Below the pieces are notes generated by a model. That model was not told the DNA's origin, searched no databases, and saw only the letters and a list, made by a program, of their open reading frames with translations. Below, piece after piece: positions 7,939 through 17,530 of a stretch of DNA of 43,033 nucleotides. Made by a program: the position numbers and the translations under genes. Each line of letters starts with the position of its first letter. The stretch's first letter is position 1. The stretch is taken from positions 1 through 43,033 of the forward strand of contig REEL01000096.1 of the NCBI GenBank assembly GCA_007695095.1. Reading direction: 5' to 3'. Source of the stretch: Chitinophagaceae bacterium (GTDB lineage Bacteria > Bacteroidota > Bacteroidia > Chitinophagales > REEL01).

Positions 7939-9723
7939 ATGAAAAAACAAATTGCAATCATCATCCTTGTCTTTACCGCAGGCATAGTTGCCGGGTGGTA
8001 TTTCTTTGGCACAAGCGATGATGAACATACGCATGAAGCTGTCGTGGATAAAGACGAAGTTCATACTTGTCCGATGCATCCGCAGATCAGGCAGGATGGT
8101 TTTGGCAGTTGTCCGATTTGCGGAATGGATCTGGTGCCGGTAGATGCAGTTGACGAAAGTGAATCTTTCACGGAAATCAGGATGTCTGAAACAGCCATCA
8201 GATTGGCACATATCAGGACAATGAAGGTAAGTTCTCAAATACCGGAAAAAAAGCTGGAACTGAACGGGCGCATAGAAACAGACGAACGCCGGACATCCAC
8301 ACAAACCGCTCATTTACCCGGCAGGATAGAAAGGCTGTATATCACCTACACAGGTGAATTTGTCCGCAGGGGGCAACGGTTGGCTTCCATTTATTCACCG
8401 GAATTAGTTGCTGCTCAACGCGAACTTTTTGAAGCATTGAAACATGAAGAAACACGTCCAGTACTTGTCAGGGCAGCCCGCCAAAAACTCAAACAATGGA
8501 AGCTAACCGATGAACAGATTAGACAGATAGAAGAAAGAGGCGAAGTACAGTCTGAAATAGATATTTATGCCGATGTCAGTGGCGTTGTGGTCCGGCGGAA
8601 TGTCACAACCGGCGACTATTTCAGTGCAGGAACGGTATTGTTTGAAATCAGTGATTTGAGTAAGGTATGGGTTGTGTTTGAAGCTTATGAAGAAGACCTT
8701 TCCTGGATAAATGTTGGTGATACCGTAACTTTTAGTGCAGGTGAAAGGCCGGGGCAAAAAATGACAGCCCGGGTGGAGTTTGTTGACCCTTATGTTGACG
8801 AGCGTACAAGGATAGCAAGAGTCAGGACAAGCTTAGATAACCGCGATGGAAGGTTCAGGCCGGGCATGTTCCTGAATGGTGTAATCCATAGCAAATTTGA
8901 CCAATTCGGAAAAGTGATAACCGTTCCCAAGACAGCCGTGTTGTGGGGCGGAAAAACATCTGTGGTTTATGTAAAAAAGCCTGGAGTTGAGGAAACGATT
9001 TTTCAATTCCGGGAAGTTGTACTCGGGGAGCATTTGGGTGATAGTTACATCATTCTGGATGGGCTGAAGGAAGGTGAAGAAATTGCTGTTCACGGTGCTT
9101 TCAGCATAGATGCTGCTGCACAGTTGTCAGGCAAAGCCAGCCTGATGGGCAGGCATTTACTCGAAGTTGAAGAAATAGAATTTATTGTGGATGTTGGTGA
9201 TTTTAAAGATGAAACACCGGAAGCATTCAAAGCACAGTTAAGCAAGCTTTTTACAGCATATCTTAGCTTGAGTGAAGCTTTAATCGAAACAGATTACGCT
9301 GCCGCAAATAATGCACTGCCCGATGTGGAAGCGGCTTTGAATGAAATGGACATGACACTTTTAGCTTCAGATGCTCATGACTTATGGATGGAACATTTAG
9401 ATGCATTGGAAAAAGCAATGCATGACATGAAAGATGCCGGAGATATAGAGCATTTACGGCATGCCTTTGAACCCTTTTCAGATGTGTTGGCAGCGTCAGT
9501 AGAAAGTTTCGGGGTGAAAGACATAGAAGTGTATCATCAGTTTTGCCCGATGGCTTTTGACGACAGAGGTGCCTGGTGGCTAAGCGATACAGCACTAATA
9601 GCCAATCCCTATTTCGGGGATGTCATGCTTCGCTGCGGTGAAGTAAAAGAAAGGGAATTTAAAAAAGCCGCTCCCGAAAAGGAAAGTGCAAGAAGACAGC
9701 AGGAGCCGGGGCATGTGCATTAA
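7939..9723 (+). CDS. cusB: CusB-type periplasmic adaptor with heavy-metal-binding and DUF3347 domains
   Basis: The 594-aa membrane fusion protein would bridge the RND pump and the outer membrane channel. An N-terminal membrane anchor (residues 4-23) is followed by a His/acid linker and a heavy-metal-binding domain (HTCPMHPQI ... SCPICGMDL) with Cys44, Cys58 and Cys61 plus Met. Barrel-sandwich halves lie around residues 118-160 and 190-225, and a beta-barrel and membrane-proximal region run to about 400. The C-terminal part (about 430-570) is a DUF3347 domain with Cys536 in FCPMAFDD and Cys566 in MLRCGE, matching the lipoprotein at 1274-1852. The protein thus has putative metal-binding modules at both ends. 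The gene is 14 bases upstream of the ATPase gene, so the two are probably co-transcribed. Confidence 0.94.
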   Translation: MKKQIAIIILVFTAGIVAGWYFFGTSDDEHTHEAVVDKDEVHTCPMHPQIRQDGFGSCPICGMDLVPVDAVDESESFTEIRMSETAIRLAHIRTMKVSSQIPEKKLELNGRIETDERRTSTQTAHLPGRIERLYITYTGEFVRRGQRLASIYSPELVAAQRELFEALKHEETRPVLVRAARQKLKQWKLTDEQIRQIEERGEVQSEIDIYADVSGVVVRRNVTTGDYFSAGTVLFEISDLSKVWVVFEAYEEDLSWINVGDTVTFSAGERPGQKMTARVEFVDPYVDERTRIARVRTSLDNRDGRFRPGMFLNGVIHSKFDQFGKVITVPKTAVLWGGKTSVVYVKKPGVEETIFQFREVVLGEHLGDSYIILDGLKEGEEIAVHGAFSIDAAAQLSGKASLMGRHLLEVEEIEFIVDVGDFKDETPEAFKAQLSKLFTAYLSLSEALIETDYAAANNALPDVEAALNEMDMTLLASDAHDLWMEHLDALEKAMHDMKDAGDIEHLRHAFEPFSDVLAASVESFGVKDIEVYHQFCPMAFDDRGAWWLSDTALIANPYFGDVMLRCGEVKEREFKKAAPEKESARRQQEPGHVH

Positions 9724-9737
9724 AAAATAATAGGATT

Positions 9738-11747
9738 ATGCAAAACAATCATCATAACGAACATCATGAAAAAGGCCATTCGGACGATAACGGCCACGAT
9801 AAACATGCGGGGCATCATATTGAGGACTTCAAAAAAAGGTTTTGGATAAGCCTTGTGATTACCATACCGATACTTGTCCTTTCACAGATGATACAGGATT
9901 GGTTTGGTTTTGAAGTTTCATTTACGGGCGATAGTTATGTATTGGCTGCTTTAAGTACATTTATCTTTTTCTATGGAGGCTGGCCTTTTCTGAAAGGTCT
10001 TTATGAAGAAGTGCGCCAAAATGCTATTGGCATGATGACGCTGATTGGTGTGGCAATCACAGCCGCATGGGCTTACAGCTTTGCCGTTACGCTCGGACTG
10101 GAAGGAATGGATTTTTATTGGGAAATGGCTACGCTTATTGTGATTATGTTACTGGGCCACTGGATAGAAATGAAATCTATTATGGGTGCTTCCCGGGCTT
10201 TAGAATTGCTGGTAAAATTGATGCCTTCAACAGCACACCTTGTCGTTAACGGGGAAACAAAAGAAGTCAAAATTGACGAGCTGAAAAAAGGAGACGTTGT
10301 ACATATCAAGCCCGGAGAAAAAATCCCGGTTGACGGTGAGGTCACGGAAGGGCAAAGCCATCTGAATGAAAGCATGCTCACCGGCGAAAGCAAACCTGTC
10401 AAAAAGGAAAAAGGACAAAAAGTAATTGCAGGTTCAGTCAATGGCAATGGTACATTGAAAGTAAAGGTCCAAAACATAGGCAAAGACAGTTATTTGAATA
10501 AAGTAATCAAATTGGTTGAGGATGCGCAAAAAATTAAATCCAAAACGCAAAACCTTGCTGACCGGGCAGCTAAGGTACTTACTTTTGTGGCATTAGGCGG
10601 AGGTGCAATTACATTGATTGTCTGGCTGGCACTTGGTTTTGAATTTGTTTAAGCCCTTGAAAGAATGGTCACTGTAATGGTAATCTCCTGTCCACATGCA
10701 TTAGGTTTGGCAGTTCCCCTGGTCGCTGCCATTTCTACGACGGTTTCAGCACAAAACGGCCTGCTGATTCGCAACCGTACCGCTTTTGAAAATGCCCGTA
10801 AAATCACCACTATTGTTTTTGATAAAACCGGTACGCTCACAAAAGGCTCACATGAAGTGTCGGAAGTAAAATCACTGAAGGACAATTTTGACAAAAATGA
10901 GTTACTGCGTCTTGCAGCAGGCGTTGAGCAGGATTCCGAACACCACATTGCAAAAGGGATTTTGAAAAAAGCAAAAGAAGAAAACATCAGTGTACCCTCC
11001 TCAACAGATTTCAATTATCTTCCCGGGCAGGGATTAGAAGGTAAAGTAGAGGATCAATCAGTAAAAGTTGTTGGTCCCGGATATTTAAAAGACAATGAAA
11101 TTAAACTACCGGAACATCAATTGGATGAAGCAATAGAAACCGTTGTGTATGTAATTGTCAATGATGAGGCTGTGGGTTACATCACTCTTGCCGACCAGAT
11201 TAGAGAAGAAAGCTATCAGGCCATAAAAACGCTTAAAAAGAAAAACATCAAAAATCTTTTACTCACCGGGGATAATGAAAAAGTAGCAAAGCATGTATCG
11301 GAAGAACTTGGGATGGACGGATATTTTGCTGAAGTATTACCTGATGAGAAACAGGATAAAATCAAAGCTTTGCAGGACAAAGGAGAGTTTGTGGCTATGA
11401 CCGGGGACGGAGTGAACGATGCACCTGCACTTGCACAGGCAGACGTTGGTATAGCCGTTGGATCAGGTACAGATGTAGCTGCCGAAACAGCAGATATTAT
11501 TCTGGTTAATTCCAATCCCGCTGATATTGCAAATCTGATTTTATTCGGCAGGGCAACTTACCGGAAGATGTTGCAAAATCTGGCATGGGCAACTGGATAT
11601 AATGTATTGGCAATTCCCCTGGCAGCAGGCGTGTTGTACAATTTCGGTATCGTCTTAAGCCCGGCAGTAGGTGCAGTCCTTATGAGCCTCAGTACAATCG
11701 TAGTTGCCATCAATGCGCAGTTGTTGAGAAAGGGGATGGGAGGATAG
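9738..11747 (+). pseudogene. copB: CopB-type (P1B) copper ATPase interrupted by an in-frame TAA
   Basis: The two open frames 9738-10652 and 10665-11747 lie in the same frame and together make one ATPase of about 668 codons, the usual length. The only break is a TAA at codon 305 (10650-10652). N-terminal features are a His-rich tail (residues 4-27, about ten His), four membrane segments and the actuator motif TGES (215-218). After the break come the metal-site motif CPH (318-320), the phosphorylation motif DKTGTLT (Asp362) and the hinge GDGVND (556-561). CPH together with a His-rich tail marks the P1B-3/CopB class (Cu/Ag export). The break falls in the membrane helix that carries CPH. A Met at codon 310 could restart translation, but each half alone should be inactive. 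It is a recent nonsense mutation, a sequencing error, or a two-part protein. Confidence 0.85.
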
Positions 11748-12100
11748 TGGAATATAATACTGATAAGGCTACAATTTTTTCTGTCACAATATTTAAACTC
11801 TCCGGCAACTTCTAAAATACCTAAAAAGTGTCTTTTATTTACCCGTCAAAGTATTTTGACTTCGCTATTTTCTTTTTTATTTAATTAAAATTCTTTAATA
11901 AATCCTGTTGACAAAAATCTTGAAAGACTTCTCACCTAATTGGATAGTTAAAGTAGCTTTTTATTTATCAAGAAATCAGCTTCAATTTTAGCTTGTTATT
12001 TTATTAAAAAACTAAAAACAGCTTTCTCTTTTATATATATTTGTTTAAAGATGGTTAAATTTAGTTATACCATTCGATCGCTTAAACTAAACTTGTATAA
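11748..12100. other. Noncoding gap between the copper island and the flavocytochrome gene
   Basis: About 350 AT-rich bases without a supported gene, terminator or tRNA. A TATATTTG octamer at 12036-12043 fits the -7 consensus TAnnTTTG, but no TTTG is found at the expected distance upstream, so a promoter for the gene at 12101 is only a possibility. Base composition drops here relative to the island on its left. Confidence 0.5.
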
Positions 12101-13411
12101 ATGAAATACACCTATAAAAGTGCAGCTATATGGCTTGTAATATACTTATTTTTAGCACTTTTACCCTTACTTTTAGCTGTAACCGGAAGTATACCTGAAT
12201 ACAGAGATTTTGGGACTGAACTTGGAGTGGCTTTTGGCTTTATTGGTTTGGGTTTGCTGGGACTGCAATTTTTGATTTCCGGACGTTTTAAACAAGTTGC
12301 ACCTAAGTTTGGTATGGACAATATCCTGCAATACCACCGGGAAATGGGAATCATCGCATTTGTTTTAATACTGGCTCATCCCTTAACGCTCATACTTTCT
12401 AATAGTGATTTTTTGTCTTTTTTTAATCCTTATGAAAATTTACCCAGAGCATTGGCATTGATTTTTGTCATCCCTGCAATAATTCTTCTCATGTTAAGTA
12501 GTCTTTGGCGTTTAAGTCTGGGACTTAGCTATGAAAATTGGCGTTTATTACACGGTGTGCTATCTCTTTCAATAATTTTCATAGGCTTAACTCATACCAT
12601 ACAAGTGTCACACTATATTGAGCCTTTATGGAAGAAAACCTCATTAGTTGTATTGTTTGCTTTTTATGCATATTTACTACTTCACAGTCGCTTGATCAGA
12701 CCCTGGCTAAATCTTCGCAAACCCTATAAAGTTAAAGAGGTTGTTGAGGAGCGTGGAGATTGCAGTACATTACATCTTGAACCTGTGGGACATAAGGGTA
12801 AGAGCTTTAAATGCGGACAGTTTATGTGGATTACAATCGGCAATACGCCCTTTTCACTTCAACAGCATCCTTTTTCTATAGCTTCAGATTGTCTGGGCAA
12901 AACAATTTCTTTAACGGCAAAAGCTATGGGTGATTTCACATCAAAATGGAAAGATATCAAGCCCGGAACCACTGCATATCTTGAAGGCCCTTATGGGTCA
13001 TTTACCCCTGAAAAGGGAAAAAATTTATTTATGATTAGCGGTGGTATCGGGATAACAGCTATGATGAGTACTCTCAGGACTATGAGAAAAGAAAAAGATA
13101 TGCGCGAAGTAGTGCTGATTTATGGTAATTCTTCTTTTGAGGAAATAACTTTCAGGGAAGAACTCGAAGATATGAGTAAATTGATGAACCTCCAATTAGT
13201 CCTTGTGTTGGAAGAAACTCCCGATGATTGGGGTGGAGAAGAATGTTATATTGATTCTGACAAAATCAGTAAATACTTTCCATCAAATCCTGATACTTTT
13301 GCTTTTTATATTTGTGGACCAATGCCAATGCAAGACGCAGCTGAGCTTTCACTAAGAGATTTGGGTGTTGATTGGCGGTTAATTTATTCAGAAAGGTATA
13401 AAATCATTTAA
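12101..13411 (+). CDS. Ferric-reductase-like transmembrane flavocytochrome
   Basis: The 436-aa protein combines a six-helix ferric-reductase-like haem domain (residues 1-210) with a cytosolic FAD/NAD(P)H reductase domain. Candidate haem histidines are in QYHREMG, LAHPLTL, RLLHGVL and LTHTIQVSH. In the reductase half, HPFSIAS is the FAD-binding motif, GGIGITAMMS the nicotinamide-binding loop, and CGPMPMQ the terminal motif of the ferredoxin-reductase/NOX fold. The likely reaction moves electrons from NAD(P)H across the membrane to a metal or other acceptor. Substrate is not shown by sequence. Standing beside a copper island, it might reduce Cu(II) or Fe(III), but the 350-base gap and change in composition argue against one operon. 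Confidence 0.88.
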   Translation: MKYTYKSAAIWLVIYLFLALLPLLLAVTGSIPEYRDFGTELGVAFGFIGLGLLGLQFLISGRFKQVAPKFGMDNILQYHREMGIIAFVLILAHPLTLILSNSDFLSFFNPYENLPRALALIFVIPAIILLMLSSLWRLSLGLSYENWRLLHGVLSLSIIFIGLTHTIQVSHYIEPLWKKTSLVVLFAFYAYLLLHSRLIRPWLNLRKPYKVKEVVEERGDCSTLHLEPVGHKGKSFKCGQFMWITIGNTPFSLQQHPFSIASDCLGKTISLTAKAMGDFTSKWKDIKPGTTAYLEGPYGSFTPEKGKNLFMISGGIGITAMMSTLRTMRKEKDMREVVLIYGNSSFEEITFREELEDMSKLMNLQLVLVLEETPDDWGGEECYIDSDKISKYFPSNPDTFAFYICGPMPMQDAAELSLRDLGVDWRLIYSERYKII

Positions 13412-13412
13412 A

Positions 13413-13529
13413 ATGAAAAAACTCAAAAAACACAAATATTTATTTTATATCCTGATACGGAGAGTGGCAGACATTATAGGTGTACTGCTGGTAGTAATTT
13501 CAATCCTGTTTGCTTTACGCTTTTGGTAA
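13413..13529 (+). CDS. 38-aa putative small membrane protein
   Basis: A 38-codon frame starts one base after the flavocytochrome stop codon and reads MKKLKKHKYLFYILIRRV, then a hydrophobic segment (DIIGVLLVVISILFALRF), ending in W. The Lys-rich head followed by one membrane helix fits a small single-pass protein with its N-terminus in the cytosol. Close coupling to the preceding gene suggests an accessory subunit or small regulator. I do not recognise a family. Sequence alone cannot show that it is translated. Confidence 0.5.
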   Translation: MKKLKKHKYLFYILIRRVADIIGVLLVVISILFALRFW

Positions 13530-13606
13530 AAGCCCTTTCAGAATATAATATCCGGATTTTATGCAATCTATTGTTTTGCAGTAAATCTCTACGGCTTCAA
13601 AACTTA

Positions 13607-14218
13607 TCAGCTAATTTGCGATTTCATCATTTGGGCAATATACTTGCCAACTACATCAAATTCAATATTTACGAAATCCCCTGCTTTTAACCTTTGTAAA
13701 TTCGTATTTTCCCAGGTATATGGAATAATGGATACGGAAAAAATTAAATTCGTAGTATTTATCTTTGCATCTACTAAGGTTAAGCTCACACCGTTTATGC
13801 AAATGGATCCTTTGGGTACAATAACCCCTCTGTTTAAATGACTGGCTGTAAAATGCAAATCCCAGCTTCCATTTTTGTTTTTAATTGATTTACATACAGC
13901 AATTTGATCGACATGCCCTTGCACTATGTGACCGTCAAACCTCCCATTTGCCGGCATGGCTCTTTCTAAATTGACGATATATCCTTTTTCCCACTGCTGA
14001 AGCGATGTTTTATCCAATGTTTCGTCTATGGCAACAACCGTATGTATGCCTTCTTTTTTATCAATGTCAGTTACCGTTAAACAAACTCCATCGTGAGATA
14101 CACTTTGATCGACTTTTAACTCTTTTGAAATGGCACTTTTAATTTTGAAAATATAATTGGTACCTTCAGTTGAAACAGATACTATTTCACCAAGCGTTTC
14201 TATTATTCCTGTAAACAT
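13607..14218 (-). CDS. ribE: Riboflavin synthase alpha chain
   Basis: The 203-aa enzyme dismutates two 6,7-dimethyl-8-ribityllumazine molecules to riboflavin in the cytosol. It starts with the family N-terminus MFTGIIETLGEI and contains two lumazine-binding repeats, each with a GVCLTV/GVSLTLVD-type motif (SHDGVCLTV near residue 44, CINGVSLTLVD near 145), plus FDGHIVQGHVD in the first repeat. Length is normal. It lies 27 bases downstream of the 910-aa secreted-protein gene on the same strand, so it may be read from that transcript, although the two have no functional link. No FMN riboswitch is visible in front of it. Confidence 0.95.
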   Translation of the reverse strand: MFTGIIETLGEIVSVSTEGTNYIFKIKSAISKELKVDQSVSHDGVCLTVTDIDKKEGIHTVVAIDETLDKTSLQQWEKGYIVNLERAMPANGRFDGHIVQGHVDQIAVCKSIKNKNGSWDLHFTASHLNRGVIVPKGSICINGVSLTLVDAKINTTNLIFSVSIIPYTWENTNLQRLKAGDFVNIEFDVVGKYIAQMMKSQIS

Positions 14219-14245
14219 GAATTAAATTTTTACGAAAAGAAGTTT

Positions 14246-16978
14246 TTATCTGAATAAATGAATGTAACCCGAAAGTACTTCAAATTGTTTACTGCCCTCA
14301 AGACTTTGGCTAAAAACTTCACAGCGGTAGTAGTAAACACCCTCTTCTAAAACTCTGCCACTCCTCAAATCAGTACCGTCCCAGTTTAACATAGGGTCTG
14401 TCGTTTCAAAAACTTTCACACCCCAACGATTAAATACCTGAAAATTAACTTTGTCTACAAATCTGTAGGGGAGTATAGGGGTGAAAATATCATTTTGACC
14501 GTCATTATTTGGAGTGAAAGTATTCGGAAGTAAGTAACAAGGACAACTTTCAACACAAACTACATTGCTGAAATCACTTTCATTTCCGGCTGAGTCAATG
14601 GCTGTAATGGCATAACATCCGGAAATTGAAAGTTCAGGCATATGCTGGTAAGTAGTATCTGTAATATCATCTATAGATGCTATTATACTATATTCACCCT
14701 CCGGAAATCTTGAAAAATAAATATTATACTCAACGGCATCTTCATACTCACAATTATTATTTGGATTTGTCCATCGCAAGTTATTAATATTCAATTCTTC
14801 TGAAATTGAACAGGCATTTTCTTCAGGACCTATTTCATCACAAAGATTTGTAACATCCAAAAAGGGCCTGCATGGAGGAATTGTATCCATTGGTTCTGCA
14901 CAAGTTTCCTGAGACAGATTTATAATAGGGGATGGTACATTTGAACCGGAATACTGACCAACACTAACAACATAGTAGCAATACTCCTGATTGTTTTCCA
15001 GATTAAAATCAGTATAAGAGCTACCGTCAACTACCGTTGCTATAGAGTCATATTGTTGTAAAACATCATCGTAGCGGTACACAAAGAATGAATCATTTCT
15101 CCAGGGTACATCTACTTCCCATTCGAGTTGGAGCTGTTGATCACTTGGATTTATGCTTAAGAAAATGGATGATGCATTTTCAGTGTTTCCTACTAAAACA
15201 TCATTATTAGACTTAAAAGTTACTTTATAATTATAAGGGCTGTTTTCTGTATTCAAACCGGTATCGGTAAAGGTTGTATCATTAAGTCCTCCGAAAGTTG
15301 GAGATGTAAAAGAAGCGATTTCTACGGGATTATTTTCTGTAAATCCAACTGAGCGGTAAAGTTTAAATTCATATGGACCTGGAAATTGTAGCGTATCGAG
15401 ATTGTCAACAGTTACTAACGGTTTTGCCCAAGAAACGAAGATTTCTCCATTATTTACACCTGTGCTAAGTACGCTGGCATTAAGTATAACAGGGATGTCT
15501 CTTCTAAGTTCTCCACAAGATTCGTTGGAAGGCATGCTGGAATACTCATTGTAAGTAAAGCCGGCCGGAGTTGTTTCAGCAAATTCAGCTCTGATTCTGT
15601 AGCAATACAAAATTCCGGGCACTACATCTTCATCTGTAAATGAATTGCCACTTACACCACTTGCAATTTGAATGTATCCCTTATCTGCTAAAGAAGTGTC
15701 ACAAGTGTCGGGTGTAAAAGGGTTCGAACCGTCTCTTCTCCAAATACTAAAGCCTTTAAACTTACTGATATGTGCACAATCATAATTAGCATCCCATTCC
15801 AACTCTACAGTATTTTCAACCGGTGTAGCAACCAGATTTTCAGGTGGTGGCGCAACAATTTTTATTTGCCAGGTTTTAAGTGCTGTAAGTGGAATCGGAT
15901 GGTTGTCAACTGCTCTAAAAACAACCTGATAGGGTTGTCTTCTGGCGTGTTCACAAACTGAATTCCAGCTAAAAAAACCATTTGCAAAAGCCTGGTTATT
16001 ATTTGCTGTAAAATCAGCCGGGCTGATATCTACCTCAAAAGGAAAGCCACTGGCTTCTAAAGTAATTGTCTGATTTAAATTTTGATCGGTAGCATTTACA
16101 ATTTGCTCAAGAGTTGTTCCGGCAATAATACAGGTGTCTGAAAATTCAGCAATTTCAGGAACTATATTGTCGGTATCTTCAACAATTATTTGCATATCCC
16201 TTAAAATAGTACCCATTGGGATGTTATTTCTATATTCAGAAATAAGAATAGCTATATTATAGATGCCTCTTTGTTTGGGCACGTCCCATACAATTTCTCC
16301 GGTTTGAGAATCAATCGTCATATTATTATCAGGGCCCGGATTTACTTCATCCGGATAAAGATATCCGGGAACTTGAGTCCCCTGTTGCTGTAAAGGTGGG
16401 ACTAACTGAAAATGTAAGCTGTCTCCATCTACGTCAAATGCTAAAGGATTGTGATAAAATACCTGATTTATATTAGCAAAATCTATAGGTGGATATTGAA
16501 GAATCGGACTATTATTAAAACCGTATATTGAAGGATCTTTAATTTTAATAGTATCTTCTAAATAAAACTGAACGTTTACTGATGTTGTCATGTTCTCAAT
16601 TCCTGCAATACGGTTTGGATCTGTCATGGAAATTACATAAAAAGGTACTATTCCACTATAAGTATGTGTGCCGGAATATACATTATATTTAATGCCGGCA
16701 ACTCCGGTAGGTTCTCCCTGTGGGATTCCTCCTGCACCAACAGGACCGTTTATTCTGGTCAATTGAGAAGAAGTGCCATCTCCCCAGTTTAAAGTCAGTT
16801 CATCCCTGTCTACCCCTCCCGTAGGGTCTGTATAAGTAATTATAGAAACATTATATGTTAGAGGTTGTCCGGGAACTGCCGAGTAATATATTTCACCTGC
16901 TCTGTTGTGGGTAGCAAAAACTTGTATGCAACTCAAAAGAAATACGAAGATGAAAAAAAAATATTTTTTTAAGGTCAT
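14246..16978 (-). CDS. Large secreted protein with gliding-motility-type (CHU_C) C-terminus
   Basis: The 910-aa protein has a signal peptide (hydrophobic core at residues 5-20, cleavage near VFATHN). The N-terminal half holds beta-rich domains starting THNRAGEIYY and an acidic stretch near residue 190 that resembles cadherin/PKD-like folds (VDGDSLHFQLV). The middle holds several fibronectin-III-like repeats with ENTVELEWDANY-type strands. The last 90 residues are the type IX secretion type-B sorting domain: LLPNTFTPNNDGQND, FNRWGVKVFE, NWDGT and GVYYYR. It is therefore exported and probably surface attached or released. Similar THNRAGEI proteins are widespread in Bacteroidota, and their ligand is unknown. 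Confidence 0.92.
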   Translation of the reverse strand: MTLKKYFFFIFVFLLSCIQVFATHNRAGEIYYSAVPGQPLTYNVSIITYTDPTGGVDRDELTLNWGDGTSSQLTRINGPVGAGGIPQGEPTGVAGIKYNVYSGTHTYSGIVPFYVISMTDPNRIAGIENMTTSVNVQFYLEDTIKIKDPSIYGFNNSPILQYPPIDFANINQVFYHNPLAFDVDGDSLHFQLVPPLQQQGTQVPGYLYPDEVNPGPDNNMTIDSQTGEIVWDVPKQRGIYNIAILISEYRNNIPMGTILRDMQIIVEDTDNIVPEIAEFSDTCIIAGTTLEQIVNATDQNLNQTITLEASGFPFEVDISPADFTANNNQAFANGFFSWNSVCEHARRQPYQVVFRAVDNHPIPLTALKTWQIKIVAPPPENLVATPVENTVELEWDANYDCAHISKFKGFSIWRRDGSNPFTPDTCDTSLADKGYIQIASGVSGNSFTDEDVVPGILYCYRIRAEFAETTPAGFTYNEYSSMPSNESCGELRRDIPVILNASVLSTGVNNGEIFVSWAKPLVTVDNLDTLQFPGPYEFKLYRSVGFTENNPVEIASFTSPTFGGLNDTTFTDTGLNTENSPYNYKVTFKSNNDVLVGNTENASSIFLSINPSDQQLQLEWEVDVPWRNDSFFVYRYDDVLQQYDSIATVVDGSSYTDFNLENNQEYCYYVVSVGQYSGSNVPSPIINLSQETCAEPMDTIPPCRPFLDVTNLCDEIGPEENACSISEELNINNLRWTNPNNNCEYEDAVEYNIYFSRFPEGEYSIIASIDDITDTTYQHMPELSISGCYAITAIDSAGNESDFSNVVCVESCPCYLLPNTFTPNNDGQNDIFTPILPYRFVDKVNFQVFNRWGVKVFETTDPMLNWDGTDLRSGRVLEEGVYYYRCEVFSQSLEGSKQFEVLSGYIHLFR

Positions 16979-17089
16979 TATAATCTGATTGGTTACACCA
17001 AGATAAATATTTTAAATGATTTAACGGTAATTTTTAATCACTATTCAATTAAACTTTCTAAATCAATAATTATTATACAGTTTATGTTT

Positions 17090-17524
17090 TTATTTTATTT
17101 GAATATTGTGAACAGTATTTTGTCTGTTAAATAGAAATGAAGCATCATCAAATGAAGGCGCTCCAAATCTGCCTCTTTGATTATTTGAAAATCCATAGGG
17201 CTCACGGGGGATTCCTATAAAATTTGTGTCTAATTTTCCATTGCTGTTCTTGTCTTGATAAATGGCAATTGCATAGCGACCATGAGGAATGTTAAGTTTT
17301 ACATCCATTTTATTTTGGTCAACTCTTACAGTTTTTCTCAATAAAGCCTTTTCATCATCTGAAGGAAATCCATTGGCATTAGTAAAAACAGCAATCATCA
17401 AACTCCCTTTTGTTTCTTCAATACCTTCTACTTTTAAGGTTAATTCCTCATTTTCAGGTGCAGCTTTTAGTTCACAAACCATTATGAGCATAAGTATAAA
17501 GAGGATAAAAGGTTTTTTTTGCAT
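17090..17524 (-). CDS. DUF2141 exported protein
   Basis: The 144-aa protein has a signal peptide (residues 1-21, ending ELKAAPEN) and a single DUF2141 domain. The domain begins LTLKVEGIEETKGSLMIAVF and contains the family signature YAIAIYQDKNSNGKLD followed by GIPREPYGFSNN. The fold is a small beta sandwich of unknown role, probably periplasmic or surface located. It begins 6 bases after the valS stop codon on the same strand, so it almost certainly shares the valS transcript. No functional link between the two is known to me. Confidence 0.9.
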   Translation of the reverse strand: MQKKPFILFILMLIMVCELKAAPENEELTLKVEGIEETKGSLMIAVFTNANGFPSDDEKALLRKTVRVDQNKMDVKLNIPHGRYAIAIYQDKNSNGKLDTNFIGIPREPYGFSNNQRGRFGAPSFDDASFLFNRQNTVHNIQIK

Positions 17525-17530
17525 AATCTT

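Noticed and set aside
13607-14260. FMN riboswitch ahead of riboflavin synthase
   Set aside because: Only 27 bases separate it from the upstream gene, and no conserved riboswitch core is seen.
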